A stretch of 57,419 bases of DNA from a bacterium (GCA_030537465.1 JAUNMP010000005.1:1-57419); one strand, 5' to 3'. Positions 1-8,715 are shown, counted from the first letter of the stretch. Numbers and translations are program-made. Notes: generated by a model not told the origin, from the sequence alone.

Positions 1-2
1 GC

Positions 3-776
3 AACCAGCCCGTCCTCTTCATGCCGCATCCCTACGACGAGACGCCGGCGGGCGAAGAAATCCACGGTGGCATTCCCGTCTGCTGGCCCTGGTTCGCGCG
101 GAACGGCCCCGCCGGCTCGAAGCTGCATGGCGTCGCCCGTTATGTGCGCTGGTCCGTGAAGGCGACGGAGTATTCCGAGGATCTCACCGAGATCACACTT
201 GGGTTGACGAGCGACGACGAGACCCGTAAGGCATGGCCGCACGACTTCGAACTCGAGCTCAAGATCTCCGTTTCGATGAAGCTCACGCTCGCGCTGCGCG
301 CGACGAACACTGGCAAGGATGCCTTTTTCGTCACCGAGGGGTTCCACCCGTACTTCCTCGTGCGCGAGCGTGATCAGACCGAGGTTCTCGGCGTGGACGG
401 TTGCGAGTTTGTCGACACCCGCGCGCCCGAGAAGGGCAAGCGCACCTGGGTCGGAAGCTATCCCGTCCGCGAGACGGGCAGCAAGATCTACGAGGTCTCC
501 AAGTACGAATACGTGCTGATGGACAACGCCCTCAACCGCGCCATCGCCATCGTCTCGCGCGGCAACACGCGACTCGTCGTCTGGAATCCAGGCGACGAGA
601 GCGCCGGCCGCGTGGCCGAATTCGGCGTGGACGGCTGGCGCAAGTTCGTGTGTGTCGAACCCTGCTCGACGCCGGACGAGGCCGGACACGAGCTCAAGCC
701 GGGCGAGAGCCACGACCTCCTCATGGCCGTCCAGTCCGTTCCCAACGACGGCAGCGTCCACGCACGCCACAGTTGA
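3..776 (+). CDS. D-hexose-6-phosphate mutarotase (YeaD-like aldose epimerase), 5' truncated
   Basis: Interconverts the anomers of hexose 6-phosphates in the cytoplasm. The frame is open from base 3 and the family-typical segment NQPVLFMPHPYDE begins before the first in-window ATG (base 21), so the true start lies upstream of the window. Family landmarks are GGIPVCWPWF, HGVARYVRW (conserved His), EGFHPYF (second conserved His) and VCVEPC near the C-terminus (likely catalytic Glu). About 257 residues are visible against roughly 270-300 for the family, so only a short N-terminal part is missing. The next gene has its own promoter, so this is probably the last gene of an upstream unit. Function is assigned from family resemblance. 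Confidence 0.85.
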   Translation, partial: NQPVLFMPHPYDETPAGEEIHGGIPVCWPWFARNGPAGSKLHGVARYVRWSVKATEYSEDLTEITLGLTSDDETRKAWPHDFELELKISVSMKLTLALRATNTGKDAFFVTEGFHPYFLVRERDQTEVLGVDGCEFVDTRAPEKGKRTWVGSYPVRETGSKIYEVSKYEYVLMDNALNRAIAIVSRGNTRLVVWNPGDESAGRVAEFGVDGWRKFVCVEPCSTPDEAGHELKPGESHDLLMAVQSVPNDGSVHARHS

Positions 777-805
777 TTTGACGGTATCGGGACTTCAGTC
801 AATTG

Positions 806-814
806 TGGTATAAT
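806..814 (+). promoter_or_regulatory. Extended -10 promoter TGGTATAAT, leaderless geometry
   Basis: TGGTATAAT ends 7 nt before the ATG at 822. With the usual 7-nt distance from the -10 box to the transcription start, RNA would begin at 821-822, giving a leaderless mRNA. No Shine-Dalgarno sequence could fit. A TTGACG at 778-783 is 25 bp from the hexamer, too far for a -35. Confidence 0.7.
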
Positions 815-821
815 CACGGGC

Positions 822-3242
822 ATGAAACACAACATGCCCGTGATTGTTTTTTGTGCGTCTCTGACGGCGTTGGCCGGCGAGACTTTTCTGCTGGAGGGAT
901 GGCGGTTCCATCGGGGAGCCTGCGACAACGCCCAGGCGGCAACCCTCGACGATGCATCCTGGGAGAAGGTGCGGATTCCGCACGACTGGGCGATTCCCGG
1001 CCCCTTTGACAAGGAGATCGACAAGCAGGTCGTCGCCGTCGTGCAGGACGGAGAGAAAGTCGCCACCGAGAAGACCGGCCGCACGGGTGCGTTGCCCTGG
1101 TTGGGCGAGGGCTGGTATCGTCTGCCATTCTCGGTGCCCGCCGGAACGGAGCATGCGGAACTCGTTTTCGATGGCGCGATGGCCGAACCACGCGTCTATG
1201 TCGATGGTTGCGAAGTCGGATTCTGGGCGATTGGCTATAACTCGTTCATTGTCGACATTTCCAGATTCCTGAATGGATCGTCTGCAACGCACACGTTGGC
1301 CATCCACCTCCAGAATGTCCCCGAGAGTTCCCGCTGGTACCCGGGCGCAGGACTCTATCGGCCCGTGCGGCTGGTGACGGGACCAAAGGTCGGTCTGAAG
1401 ACCTGGGGTACGTTCGTCCGCACGACTGCGCTCGCGAAGGATCGCGCCCGCGTGACGGCGACGGATGTGCTGCGCGGCGCCGCGCCGAAGAAGGCGGCGA
1501 TGCGCTGGACGGTTCGAGATGCCGATGGTCAGTCCGTCGCGCAGGTGAGCGCAGTCTGCTCATCTGAAGCGACCGGCGTGCTCGACATCCCGGCGCCGCA
1601 GCTCTGGACGCCCGAGACGCCCCATCTCTACACGCTCATCTCAGAGCTGGTCGCAGACGGGAAGACGCTCGACCGCCGTGAGACGCGTTTCGGTGTTCGC
1701 ATGGTCGAGGCGACGGCGGACGGTTTCCGGCTCAATGGTGTGAAGCGGAAGTTCAACGGCGTCTGCCTCCACCACGATCTTGGCCCCCTCGGCGCGGCGT
1801 TCAACAAATCTGCGTTCCGCCGCCAGGTCCTTCTGCTGAAGGATATGGGCTGCGACTCGATCCGCACCTCGCACAACATGCCAGCCCCCTGGCAGATGGA
1901 CATCTGCGACGAGATGGGCATGATGGTGATGGCCGAGAGCTTCGACATGTGGAAATTCCCGAAGTGCAGAAACGGCTACGCGCGCTTCTTCGAGGAGTGG
2001 TGGGCGCGGGACCTCGAGAACCTGGTCCTCAACCACCGTAACCACCCGTCGATCGTCATGTGGTCGATCGGAAACGAGATTCCGGAGCAGTCGAAGGAGA
2101 AGGGGCTTGAATGGACGCGGGCCATGCAGGATCTCTGCCATCGGCTCGATCCGACCCGCCCCGTGACCCAGGGCCTGGACCGCGTGGACGACGCGGTGAA
2201 GACGGGCATGCTCCAGGAGATGGACGTCGTAGGCCTGAATTACCGTCTTCATCGCTATCTGCACGCCTACACCAATGCGCCGCACGGTTTCATCCTCGGC
2301 AGCGAAACGGCCTCGACGGTCTCAAGCCGCGGCGTCTACAAGTTCCCCGTCGTGCCGAAGGCGGGCGCGAAGCATCCCGATGGACAGTGCACGAGCTACG
2401 ACGTCGAGTGGTGCCCCTGGAGCAATCTGCCGGACGACGACTGGGCCATCCAGGACGACAATCCCTGGACGATCGGCGAATTCGTCTGGACGGGTTTCGA
2501 CTATCTCGGTGAACCGACCCCCTACAACGAATACTGGCCCTCGCGCAGTGCCTACTTCGGCATCTACGACCTGGCGGGTCTGCCGAAGGATCGCGTGTGG
2601 CTCTACCGCAGCCGCTGGAACACGGCCGCTTCAACGCTCCATCTCCTGCCGCATTGGACGTGGCCAGGACGTGAAGGGCAAGTTACGCCCGTCTACTGCT
2701 ACACCTCCTGGCCCGCGGCGGAGCTGTTCGTCAACGGCAAGTCGCAGGGGCGCCGTACCCGTGACGCCTCTTCCCGTCTTGACCGCTATCGTCTGCGCTG
2801 GAACGATGTCGTCTATCAGCCCGGAGAGCTGAAGGTCGTCGCCTATGACGCCAATGGCAAGGCCGTGGAGGAGAAGGTCGTGAGGACGGCGGGGGCTCCG
2901 GACCATCTGGAGATCTCGCTCGATCGTGCGGAACTTGTCCGGACGACCTCCCAGGATACGCCGGATCTTGCGTTCGCCACGGTGCGCGTGGTGGACAGGG
3001 ACGGCAATCTCTGTCCCGATGCCGACCTCCAGCTCCGCTTCGCCGCATTGGGATCCGTCTCGTACAAAGCCGCCTGCAATGGTGACGCGACGAGCCTCGA
3101 AGTTTTTGGAAAGCCGACGATGAAGACATTCCACGGGCAGCTCGTAGTCGTCGTCGAGGCGGGTGCGTTGCCCGGGGCGGGGTCGCTTGAGATCTCCGCC
3201 GATGGTATGAGGCCCGCGCAGGCGAAACTGATCGTGAAGTGA
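822..3242 (+). CDS. Glycoside hydrolase family 2 (beta-galactosidase-like), secreted
   Basis: Probable exo-beta-glycosidase acting outside the cytoplasm. The N-terminus is a short signal peptide (about residues 1-19). A jelly-roll sugar-binding domain follows, with WEKVRIPHDWAI and the GEGWYRLPF segment, then an Ig-like domain and a TIM barrel. The acid/base Glu is E419 in WSIGNEIPEQ and the nucleophile is E553 in GEFVWTGFDYLGEPT. The C-terminus (WPAAELFVNGKSQGRR onward) resembles DUF4982 and GH2 C-terminal Ig domains. At 806 aa it is normal for the family. It opens an operon with deoC (12 nt gap to the preferred start) and the SGNH-GH16 gene. The substrate cannot be read from sequence; beta-galactoside, beta-glucuronide and beta-mannoside are all possible. 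Confidence 0.9.
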   Translation: MKHNMPVIVFCASLTALAGETFLLEGWRFHRGACDNAQAATLDDASWEKVRIPHDWAIPGPFDKEIDKQVVAVVQDGEKVATEKTGRTGALPWLGEGWYRLPFSVPAGTEHAELVFDGAMAEPRVYVDGCEVGFWAIGYNSFIVDISRFLNGSSATHTLAIHLQNVPESSRWYPGAGLYRPVRLVTGPKVGLKTWGTFVRTTALAKDRARVTATDVLRGAAPKKAAMRWTVRDADGQSVAQVSAVCSSEATGVLDIPAPQLWTPETPHLYTLISELVADGKTLDRRETRFGVRMVEATADGFRLNGVKRKFNGVCLHHDLGPLGAAFNKSAFRRQVLLLKDMGCDSIRTSHNMPAPWQMDICDEMGMMVMAESFDMWKFPKCRNGYARFFEEWWARDLENLVLNHRNHPSIVMWSIGNEIPEQSKEKGLEWTRAMQDLCHRLDPTRPVTQGLDRVDDAVKTGMLQEMDVVGLNYRLHRYLHAYTNAPHGFILGSETASTVSSRGVYKFPVVPKAGAKHPDGQCTSYDVEWCPWSNLPDDDWAIQDDNPWTIGEFVWTGFDYLGEPTPYNEYWPSRSAYFGIYDLAGLPKDRVWLYRSRWNTAASTLHLLPHWTWPGREGQVTPVYCYTSWPAAELFVNGKSQGRRTRDASSRLDRYRLRWNDVVYQPGELKVVAYDANGKAVEEKVVRTAGAPDHLEISLDRAELVRTTSQDTPDLAFATVRVVDRDGNLCPDADLQLRFAALGSVSYKAACNGDATSLEVFGKPTMKTFHGQLVVVVEAGALPGAGSLEISADGMRPAQAKLIVK

Positions 3243-3254
3243 AGGAGGATGAGC

Positions 3255-3935
3255 ATGGTTGATGTGGAGAATCTGACGAAAAGGCAGCTGGCGTCCTATC
3301 TGGACTCGACTTACCTGAAGCCCTTTGGCGCGTCGGAGATCATCGACGATCTCTGCCGCGAGGCGGCCGAATATGGCTTCGCAAGCGTGGCCGTGAACGG
3401 CGCGGAGGTGGCGAAATGCGCGGCTCTGCTCAAGGGTACGGGTGTGAAGGTGACGGCCGTCGCGGGGTTCCCGCTCGGCCAGATGTCGATGGACGCCAAG
3501 ATCTATGAGGTGCGCGACGTGCTCGCCAAGGGCGCGGGCGAGGTGGACATCGTCCAGAACATCCGTCGACTCCAGGCGGGTGACCTCAAGTACGTGCTCG
3601 ACGAACTGACGCTGTTCGCCAGGATCTGCCGTGACGTGGGTGCGACCTCGAAGGTGATTCTCGAGAACTGCTACCTCTCGGATGCGGAGAAACTTCTCTC
3701 CTGCAAGCTCGCCTGCGAGGCGGGTGTCGATTTCGTCAAGACCTCGACAGGATTCGGCACGGGCGGGGCCACCGTTGCGGACGTCGCCCTGATGCGCGCT
3801 GCTGTTGGACCCGAGAAGGGTGTCAAGGCCGCAGGCGGCATCCGCACGCTCGAGGATGCCAAGGCGATGCTGAAGGCCGGCGCCACACGCCTCGGCACCA
3901 GCGCCGGACGTGCCCTTGTCGACGCCCTTGCATAA
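3255..3935 (+). CDS. deoC: Deoxyribose-phosphate aldolase
   Basis: Class I aldolase cleaving 2-deoxy-D-ribose 5-phosphate to glyceraldehyde 3-phosphate and acetaldehyde in the cytoplasm. The Schiff-base Lys is K162 in FVKTSTGFGTGGAT, and VAGFPLG and GIRTLEDA are family blocks. An ATG at 3249 abuts the AGGAGG at 3243-3248 with no spacing, so the ATG at 3255 (6 nt spacing) is preferred, giving 226 aa. The gene lies between two secreted glycosidase genes in one operon, an unusual place for a nucleoside-catabolism enzyme. It may act on another aldol substrate in this context, which is inference. Confidence 0.9.
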   Translation: MVDVENLTKRQLASYLDSTYLKPFGASEIIDDLCREAAEYGFASVAVNGAEVAKCAALLKGTGVKVTAVAGFPLGQMSMDAKIYEVRDVLAKGAGEVDIVQNIRRLQAGDLKYVLDELTLFARICRDVGATSKVILENCYLSDAEKLLSCKLACEAGVDFVKTSTGFGTGGATVADVALMRAAVGPEKGVKAAGGIRTLEDAKAMLKAGATRLGTSAGRALVDALA

Positions 3936-3959
3936 TTGATTTCCATGGGAGAACTTCTG

Positions 3960-6233
3960 ATGAAAAAGACATTCCTTGCGCTGGCCGTTCTCGGCTTCTC
4001 CTCCGTTTCGCTGTTCGCCGCGCCGTTCAAGGACGGTGACCGCGTCGTCTTCTATGGCGACTCAATCACGCACCATGGCCGCTACCACGAGTTGATCTCT
4101 CTGTACTACGCAACCCGCTTCCCGAATGCGGAGATCCGCCTCTTCAATGCGGGTGAGTCTGGCGGCAGCGCCGGCAGTGCGATGCGTCGTCTCGTGGACG
4201 ATGTCGCCGCCAAGAAGCCGACCAAGGTCGCCGTGATGTTCGGAATGAACGACATCGGGCGGAATAACTGGCCGCGTACGGGCTGCACGAGCAATCACGT
4301 CCAGAAGCAGCAGGCTTCGATTACGAACTACAAGTGCACGACGACGGCGCTCGTCTCCAAGGTTCGCGAAACCTGCGGGCATCCGGAGATCATTTATATC
4401 ACGCCGTCCCCCTATGACCAGAGCTGCCAGATCGACGGCAAGCCGGCGGATATCGTCTGCAACGACGGCCTCGCCATTCTCGGAAACTGGGTCCGCGGCC
4501 GCGCCGCGGAGGAGAAGGCCACCTGCGTGGATCTCCAGACCTTCCTGCGCGAGCTGAACGCCCGGGAGCAGCTGAAGAATCCGTCCTGGAGCTTCATGCG
4601 CCTTGGAGACGGCGGTTTCGACCGCGTCCACCCGCGCCCGTTCGGTCACCAGTTCTTCGCCTACGAGTTCCTCCGTTCGCAGGGCGCCCCCGCGGAAGTC
4701 GCCCATCTCGCCTTCGAGGCGAAGCTCGGCCTTTCACATGAGTCGCGGAATGTCGACATCTCTGACTTCACGTCCACGCCGACCTCGCTCTCGTTCACGG
4801 CGCTTGAGAAGGCTCTGCCCTATCCCTTTGATGCGGATACGCGCAAGGCGTGCGACTATGCTCCGATTGTGCAGACTCTGAACAGGGAAACCTTCCGTGT
4901 GGTCAACCTCGAGCCCGGCCTCTATGAACTTGCGATCGACGGCGTGGTCGTCGGTCGTTGGACGACACAGGATCTTTCCGCCGGCGTCAACCTCGCTCTG
5001 AACGAGAAGACACCCCAGTACGCACAGGCGCAGAAGGTCCGCGAGCTGAACGCCGCGCAGTGGAAGGAGCAGATCAAGGGACGTGATGTGCGGATGTGGC
5101 GTCTCTGGCAGAAGGGCAAGGCCCCCGTCGAGGACATGGCGAAGTACCGTGACTGGTTCATGAAGAAGTATCCGGGCGGCAAGGCCGAGGGCTTCTTCGG
5201 CTATATGGCGAAGCAGTATCTGGACTACGGCGACAAGCTGCCCGAGGTGGATGCGAACTGCGACCGTCTCTACGCCGAGGTCCGCGCCGCCGCCAGACCC
5301 GTTCCCCACAAGTGGACGCTCTCCCGCGTCGGCGACGAGCCGCGCGCGAAGTGCGTGCCGGCCTCTCCTGTCGCGAACCATGAGCCCAGCCTCCTTCCCG
5401 AGGGGCGCACCTGGAAGCTCGTCTGGCACGACGAATTCGACGGCACGGAGCTCGACACGACCAAGTGGGGCTTCCGCACCAACTTCTGGGGGCGCAATGC
5501 CCACTGGTTTGCGAAGCCAGAGGACAACGCCGTCGAGGTGAAGGACGGTTGCGTCCATCTCAAGGTCGTCAAGAAGCCGGACGGACAGTTCGTCTCCCCG
5601 CAGCTCCAGACAGGTGAACTCATCTGGGATATCCCGGCAAATCCAAACGCCACGGGTTTCTGGCCGCTGCCGAAGCGCCAGCCCGCGAAGTTCCTCCACA
5701 AGTACGGTTACTACGAGGCACGGTTCCGTCTGCAGAAGATGCCGGGTTGGTGGAGTGCGTTCTGGATGCAGACCGAGACGCAGGGCTGCTCGCTAGATCC
5801 CACAATCAGTGGCGTCGAGCAGGACATCATGGAGTGCTTCACGCCAGGTGAGATCATTCTCCACTGCTACCATATGAACGGCTATGGTGCCGACTATAAG
5901 GGCTTTGATTCCCACCGTCGCTACAAGAAGACGAAGGACGCCCTCCGCGTCTACCAGAAGACCGTTGGAACGGAGCGTTTCGTCACGATGGGACTTCTCT
6001 GGGAGCCGGACGGCTACACGGTCTTCATTGACGGCGTCCAGAGCGGACACCGCGTGGGTATGGCCCCGGGCGAGGCCGTTTCGCAGATTCCCGAGTTCAT
6101 CCTCATCTCGACGGAGTGCCAGTATTTCCGCGAAAAGAAGATGACGGGCGCGGCGTCTCCCCATCTCGAGGCCGCCTGGAAGGCCGGAGACGCGTTCGTC
6201 GTCGACTATGTGCGCGTCTTCGACTGGGAATAA
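3960..6233 (+). CDS. SGNH/GDSL hydrolase fused to GH16 glucanase/galactanase-like domain, secreted
   Basis: A two-enzyme secreted protein. The signal peptide covers residues 1-22 (MKKTFLALAV...). The N-terminal SGNH esterase domain has the nucleophile S35 in FYGDSITHHG, an FGMNDIG block and the DxxH motif (D221, H224 in DRVHPRPFGH). A linker-rich middle leads to a GH16 beta-jelly-roll (about residues 480-757), whose catalytic motif ExDxxE is E620-Q-D622-I-M-E625. An ATG at 3945 is also in frame, but GGAGA at 3947-3951 is correctly placed for 3960, so that start is used. The pairing suggests coupled de-esterification (acetyl or similar) and endo-cleavage of a decorated beta-glycan such as laminarin, agar or porphyran. 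The exact substrate is unknown. Confidence 0.85.
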   Translation: MKKTFLALAVLGFSSVSLFAAPFKDGDRVVFYGDSITHHGRYHELISLYYATRFPNAEIRLFNAGESGGSAGSAMRRLVDDVAAKKPTKVAVMFGMNDIGRNNWPRTGCTSNHVQKQQASITNYKCTTTALVSKVRETCGHPEIIYITPSPYDQSCQIDGKPADIVCNDGLAILGNWVRGRAAEEKATCVDLQTFLRELNAREQLKNPSWSFMRLGDGGFDRVHPRPFGHQFFAYEFLRSQGAPAEVAHLAFEAKLGLSHESRNVDISDFTSTPTSLSFTALEKALPYPFDADTRKACDYAPIVQTLNRETFRVVNLEPGLYELAIDGVVVGRWTTQDLSAGVNLALNEKTPQYAQAQKVRELNAAQWKEQIKGRDVRMWRLWQKGKAPVEDMAKYRDWFMKKYPGGKAEGFFGYMAKQYLDYGDKLPEVDANCDRLYAEVRAAARPVPHKWTLSRVGDEPRAKCVPASPVANHEPSLLPEGRTWKLVWHDEFDGTELDTTKWGFRTNFWGRNAHWFAKPEDNAVEVKDGCVHLKVVKKPDGQFVSPQLQTGELIWDIPANPNATGFWPLPKRQPAKFLHKYGYYEARFRLQKMPGWWSAFWMQTETQGCSLDPTISGVEQDIMECFTPGEIILHCYHMNGYGADYKGFDSHRRYKKTKDALRVYQKTVGTERFVTMGLLWEPDGYTVFIDGVQSGHRVGMAPGEAVSQIPEFILISTECQYFREKKMTGAASPHLEAAWKAGDAFVVDYVRVFDWE

Positions 6234-6254
6234 TCGAATTCTGGCCCACTCCCA

Positions 6255-6284
6255 GGACGCGAGAGGCGAACCAACGCCTAGTCC
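6255..6284. terminator. Possible weak bidirectional terminator hairpin between convergent genes
   Basis: A stem of AGGCG (6264-6268) with CGCCT (6275-6279), extended by GGAC (6255-6258) with GTCC (6281-6284), lies in the 50-nt gap between convergent genes. Neither side has a clear T-run, so terminator activity is uncertain. Confidence 0.3.
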
Positions 6285-7186
6285 TACTTCTTGACAGGCT
6301 GGAGAATCCACCGCTTGTTGTACCAAAACCACTGCTCAGGCGTGCGGCGGATTCCCTCGTCCAGAAGCTTGAGCGCTTCGACGGTGAGGCGCCTCGCCTC
6401 GGCCTTGCGGTCTTTTGCGGTCGGATCGGGTCGGAGGGTCGCCAGATGGTCGAAGGTGTGGAGACCGTTTTCGCGACGCATGATGGCGACGACAATGGGT
6501 GCCCCAGTCGAGACGGCGAACATTGCGCCGCCGTGCGAGACGTTCGCCGTGCCGTTCAGGAAGGGCACCTCGACGTCCAACTGCGGCACGCGCAGGTCTG
6601 GCAGGATGGCGAAGCCGCGCCCGGCCTTCAGGATGCCGAGGATGTCGCGCATCACGGAGGCGCTACCTCGTTCGACCACGTCGATGGTCCCATACTGGCG
6701 CTTCATCCACGCGTCCACGTAGGGATTGCGCTGGCGGGCGGCGATGGCGGAAAGCGGGATTCCGTACTGGGCCATGGCCCACGCCGCCATATACCAGTTT
6801 CCGCAGTGGGGGACCATGATCACGGCGCCCTTGCCCTCCGAGATGACCTCGCGGAGTCGATTGGAATAGACGTCAATGTCCTTCACGTGCTTCGAGATCC
6901 ACGTCTTTGTGAGCCGGGGGGCTCGAATCATCTCGATGGCGTTCATGAGCACGTTCGCCAGGGAGTACTTGGCGATGGCGAGCGCCTCGGCGCGCGACTT
7001 TTCGGGGAAACAGGCCAGGATGCGCTCGAGAGTGCGCTTCTTCTTGAAACCGCAGCTGACGGCGACGGACGCGACGCCGCGCGCGCACGCGCAGGCGATG
7101 CAATAGGGGATTGCATTGACGAGGGCGCACGCCGCGCGAAGGGCGCCATATTCGAAAAGGCAGGCTATCTTTGACTTCTTGGCCAT
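6284..7186 (-). CDS. LpxL/HtrB-family lipid A acyltransferase-like protein
   Basis: Resembles the inner-membrane late acyltransferases that add acyl chains to lipid A or related glycolipids. The 300-aa length is normal and the N-terminus has a hydrophobic membrane-anchoring stretch. The core is VPHCGNWYMAAW, followed by the family-like segment KAGRGFAILPDLRVPQLDVEVPF. The catalytic motif is H-x4-[DE] (commonly HFGNWE). Here it reads H127-C-G-N-W-Y132, so the usual acidic residue is a Tyr. The enzyme may be inactive, altered, or use another acid. The mRNA is predicted to have a leader of about 5 nt and no Shine-Dalgarno sequence. Confidence 0.75.
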   Translation of the reverse strand: MAKKSKIACLFEYGALRAACALVNAIPYCIACACARGVASVAVSCGFKKKRTLERILACFPEKSRAEALAIAKYSLANVLMNAIEMIRAPRLTKTWISKHVKDIDVYSNRLREVISEGKGAVIMVPHCGNWYMAAWAMAQYGIPLSAIAARQRNPYVDAWMKRQYGTIDVVERGSASVMRDILGILKAGRGFAILPDLRVPQLDVEVPFLNGTANVSHGGAMFAVSTGAPIVVAIMRRENGLHTFDHLATLRPDPTAKDRKAEARRLTVEALKLLDEGIRRTPEQWFWYNKRWILQPVKK

Positions 7187-7197
7187 ATGTGAAGCAT

Positions 7198-7206
7198 ATT
7201 ATACCA
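7198..7206 (-). promoter_or_regulatory. Extended -10 promoter TGGTATAAT for the acyltransferase gene
   Basis: The minus strand reads TGGTATAAT, 11 nt before the ATG at 7186. The predicted start at about 7191 leaves a 5-nt leader. No -35-like hexamer is apparent. Confidence 0.65.
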
Positions 7207-7225
7207 AATCCCGAATGGTAGGGAC

Positions 7226-7254
7226 TTGCCACCACACATCAGCTATGATATATT
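7226..7254 (+). promoter_or_regulatory. Promoter TTGCCA-17-TATATT with extended -10
   Basis: TTGCCA (7226-7231) and TATATT (7249-7254) are 17 bp apart, and TGA directly precedes the -10 hexamer. The predicted start is about 7261, giving a 56-nt leader with AAGGAG before the GTG at 7317. Confidence 0.5.
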
Positions 7255-7269
7255 CCATTTTTGCGAGTG

Positions 7270-7281
7270 GAGAGCGCTCTC
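7270..7281. promoter_or_regulatory. Perfect 12-bp palindrome GAGAGCGCTCTC, candidate repressor operator
   Basis: A perfect palindrome lies about 10 nt downstream of the predicted start of the zinc-ribbon membrane protein gene. It has the xGAGCGCTCx form common among LacI-family operators. No LacI-type regulator is encoded in the window, so the link is inference. Confidence 0.4.
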
Positions 7282-7316
7282 GACGAACGTTTTCGAAGAT
7301 CAAAGGAGAATGTAAC

Positions 7317-8666
7317 GTGTCTGGCTTGGATGTGATAGAATGTATTGGCGTGCTGTTTGCTCTGTGCGGAATATCTTCTCTTCGAAACTTTTTGCCAACT
7401 TTCGTATTCCTGCTGATTGCGGCGACTTTGCCTAGGTATTCTCATTGTCCTGACCTTATCAATCAGTTGGCGCAATCGGTGCCGCCGCCGATCCTTTCAG
7501 GATGGTCTCTGGTTCTTTTTGGTACCTTGGCCATGGTTGAGCTGTATGCGAACTGGAATGATACTGCCCGCGAGATGCTCAGCGATATGAATTGGGAGAA
7601 GTATTTCAAACCGATGTTCGCTTTCCTGTTCGCGCTGGTCATTGGTTCTCCCGAAACGGCCGCAGCGGTTTCCTCTGCCGTTCCCGGTACGATTGTTGAT
7701 GCGCAGACTGTCGCGGCCGTGACGAGCCAGGCGAATGTACTGGCAAGTCAGGCGAGTGCGGTGGCCACGCAGGTGAGCAGCACTGTTTCGGCTGATTCCG
7801 TCTCTTGGACGGCCTGGTTGAAAGACATCTTTCTCGCGGGGATGTCGGCTCTTGGAACGAGCATTCTCTGCAATATCAAGGGAAAGATATACGAAATCCT
7901 ATATTCGATTGATCCTGACAACTCGTTCAAGCTTCATACGCTTGCGGCCATGATTGAGGAGAGTTCCTGGTTTCTCCTTCTGATTGTGGCGTTGGTGATT
8001 CCCTGCTTGGCGATTATTTTGGTTCTCGTTATGGCGGGCTGCGCCGTCGCCCTTCGAAAGCTGTTGGCGAAGATAGAGAGAGATCGTAGTCATCCATGCC
8101 CGTCGTGCGGTAAGCTCGTCCACGATTCGGCGGTGATCTGTTCGTCCTGCCGTGTCGAACAGCCGATGCCGTACCACGAGGTGGCGTTGATGGGGTTCGC
8201 TGGGAAAGGGTTCGTCGACAGGGATTCTCCAGGCGCAGTCTTGGCTCACCACAGAAGTTTATTGATGGTCCGCCGCTGCCCAATCTGCGCGACTTACCTG
8301 AAGGACAAGGTCACATGCGGAGGCTGCGGAGGCGACGTCTGGGGGCAGGGCTTCACGCGCGAGGATCTCGTTCGGATGCTGGACCACAGGATGATGGTGT
8401 GCGGGGGCCTGGCCCTTGTCCTCTCCTGGGTGCCCTGGATCGGATTCTTCCTGCCGATCATCCTGATGAACGTCTTCGTGATTCGAATCCTTCGGGCCTA
8501 TGAGTCCAAGTGGTCGCGGGCCTTCGGGAATTTCTTCGTTTCGGTCGTGAAGATGATTTTCTTCCTGATTGTCTTCATCTGCTCGACCATCCCGTTCGTG
8601 GGACTTCTGGCGCTGGTTCCGTATTTCTTCTCCTACCTGATGCGGCGGAGAAGATTTCTCAAGTAG
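7317..8666 (+). CDS. Polytopic membrane protein with two zinc-ribbon motifs, unknown function
   Basis: I do not recognise a characterised function. The start is GTG at 7317, chosen because AAGGAG (7303-7308) is 8 nt upstream; longer in-frame starts would overlap the divergent acyltransferase gene. Of 449 aa, the N-terminal half has several membrane helices and loosely resembles DUF4126 (GISSLRNFLPTFVFLL...). An Ala/Ser/Val/Gln-rich stretch follows (about residues 120-165). A strong membrane segment leads to two CxxC...CxxC zinc ribbons (CPSCGKL...CSSC and CPICATY...CGGC), then two more hydrophobic helices and a basic tail. Base composition is less GC-biased than neighbours. Zinc ribbons between membrane segments suggest a cytoplasmic regulatory or scaffold role, which is inference. 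Confidence 0.7.
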   Translation: MSGLDVIECIGVLFALCGISSLRNFLPTFVFLLIAATLPRYSHCPDLINQLAQSVPPPILSGWSLVLFGTLAMVELYANWNDTAREMLSDMNWEKYFKPMFAFLFALVIGSPETAAAVSSAVPGTIVDAQTVAAVTSQANVLASQASAVATQVSSTVSADSVSWTAWLKDIFLAGMSALGTSILCNIKGKIYEILYSIDPDNSFKLHTLAAMIEESSWFLLLIVALVIPCLAIILVLVMAGCAVALRKLLAKIERDRSHPCPSCGKLVHDSAVICSSCRVEQPMPYHEVALMGFAGKGFVDRDSPGAVLAHHRSLLMVRRCPICATYLKDKVTCGGCGGDVWGQGFTREDLVRMLDHRMMVCGGLALVLSWVPWIGFFLPIILMNVFVIRILRAYESKWSRAFGNFFVSVVKMIFFLIVFICSTIPFVGLLALVPYFFSYLMRRRRFLK

Positions 8667-8683
8667 AGCAACGACCGAAAAAT

Positions 8684-8715
8684 CATGCGTCCCCGATACG
8701 AACCGGGGGCGCATG
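8684..8715 (-). terminator. Intrinsic terminator of the rnf operon
   Basis: A 12-bp stem (CATGCGTCCCCG with CGGGGGCGCATG, one G-U pair) is followed on the minus strand by ATTTTTCGG. It sits 30 nt after the rnfG stop, so it ends the minus-strand rnf transcript. Confidence 0.85.

Noticed and set aside
778..783. TTGACG as -35 of the GH2 promoter
   Set aside because: The spacer to the -10 at 809 is 25 bp, outside the workable range; the extended TGG element explains recognition.
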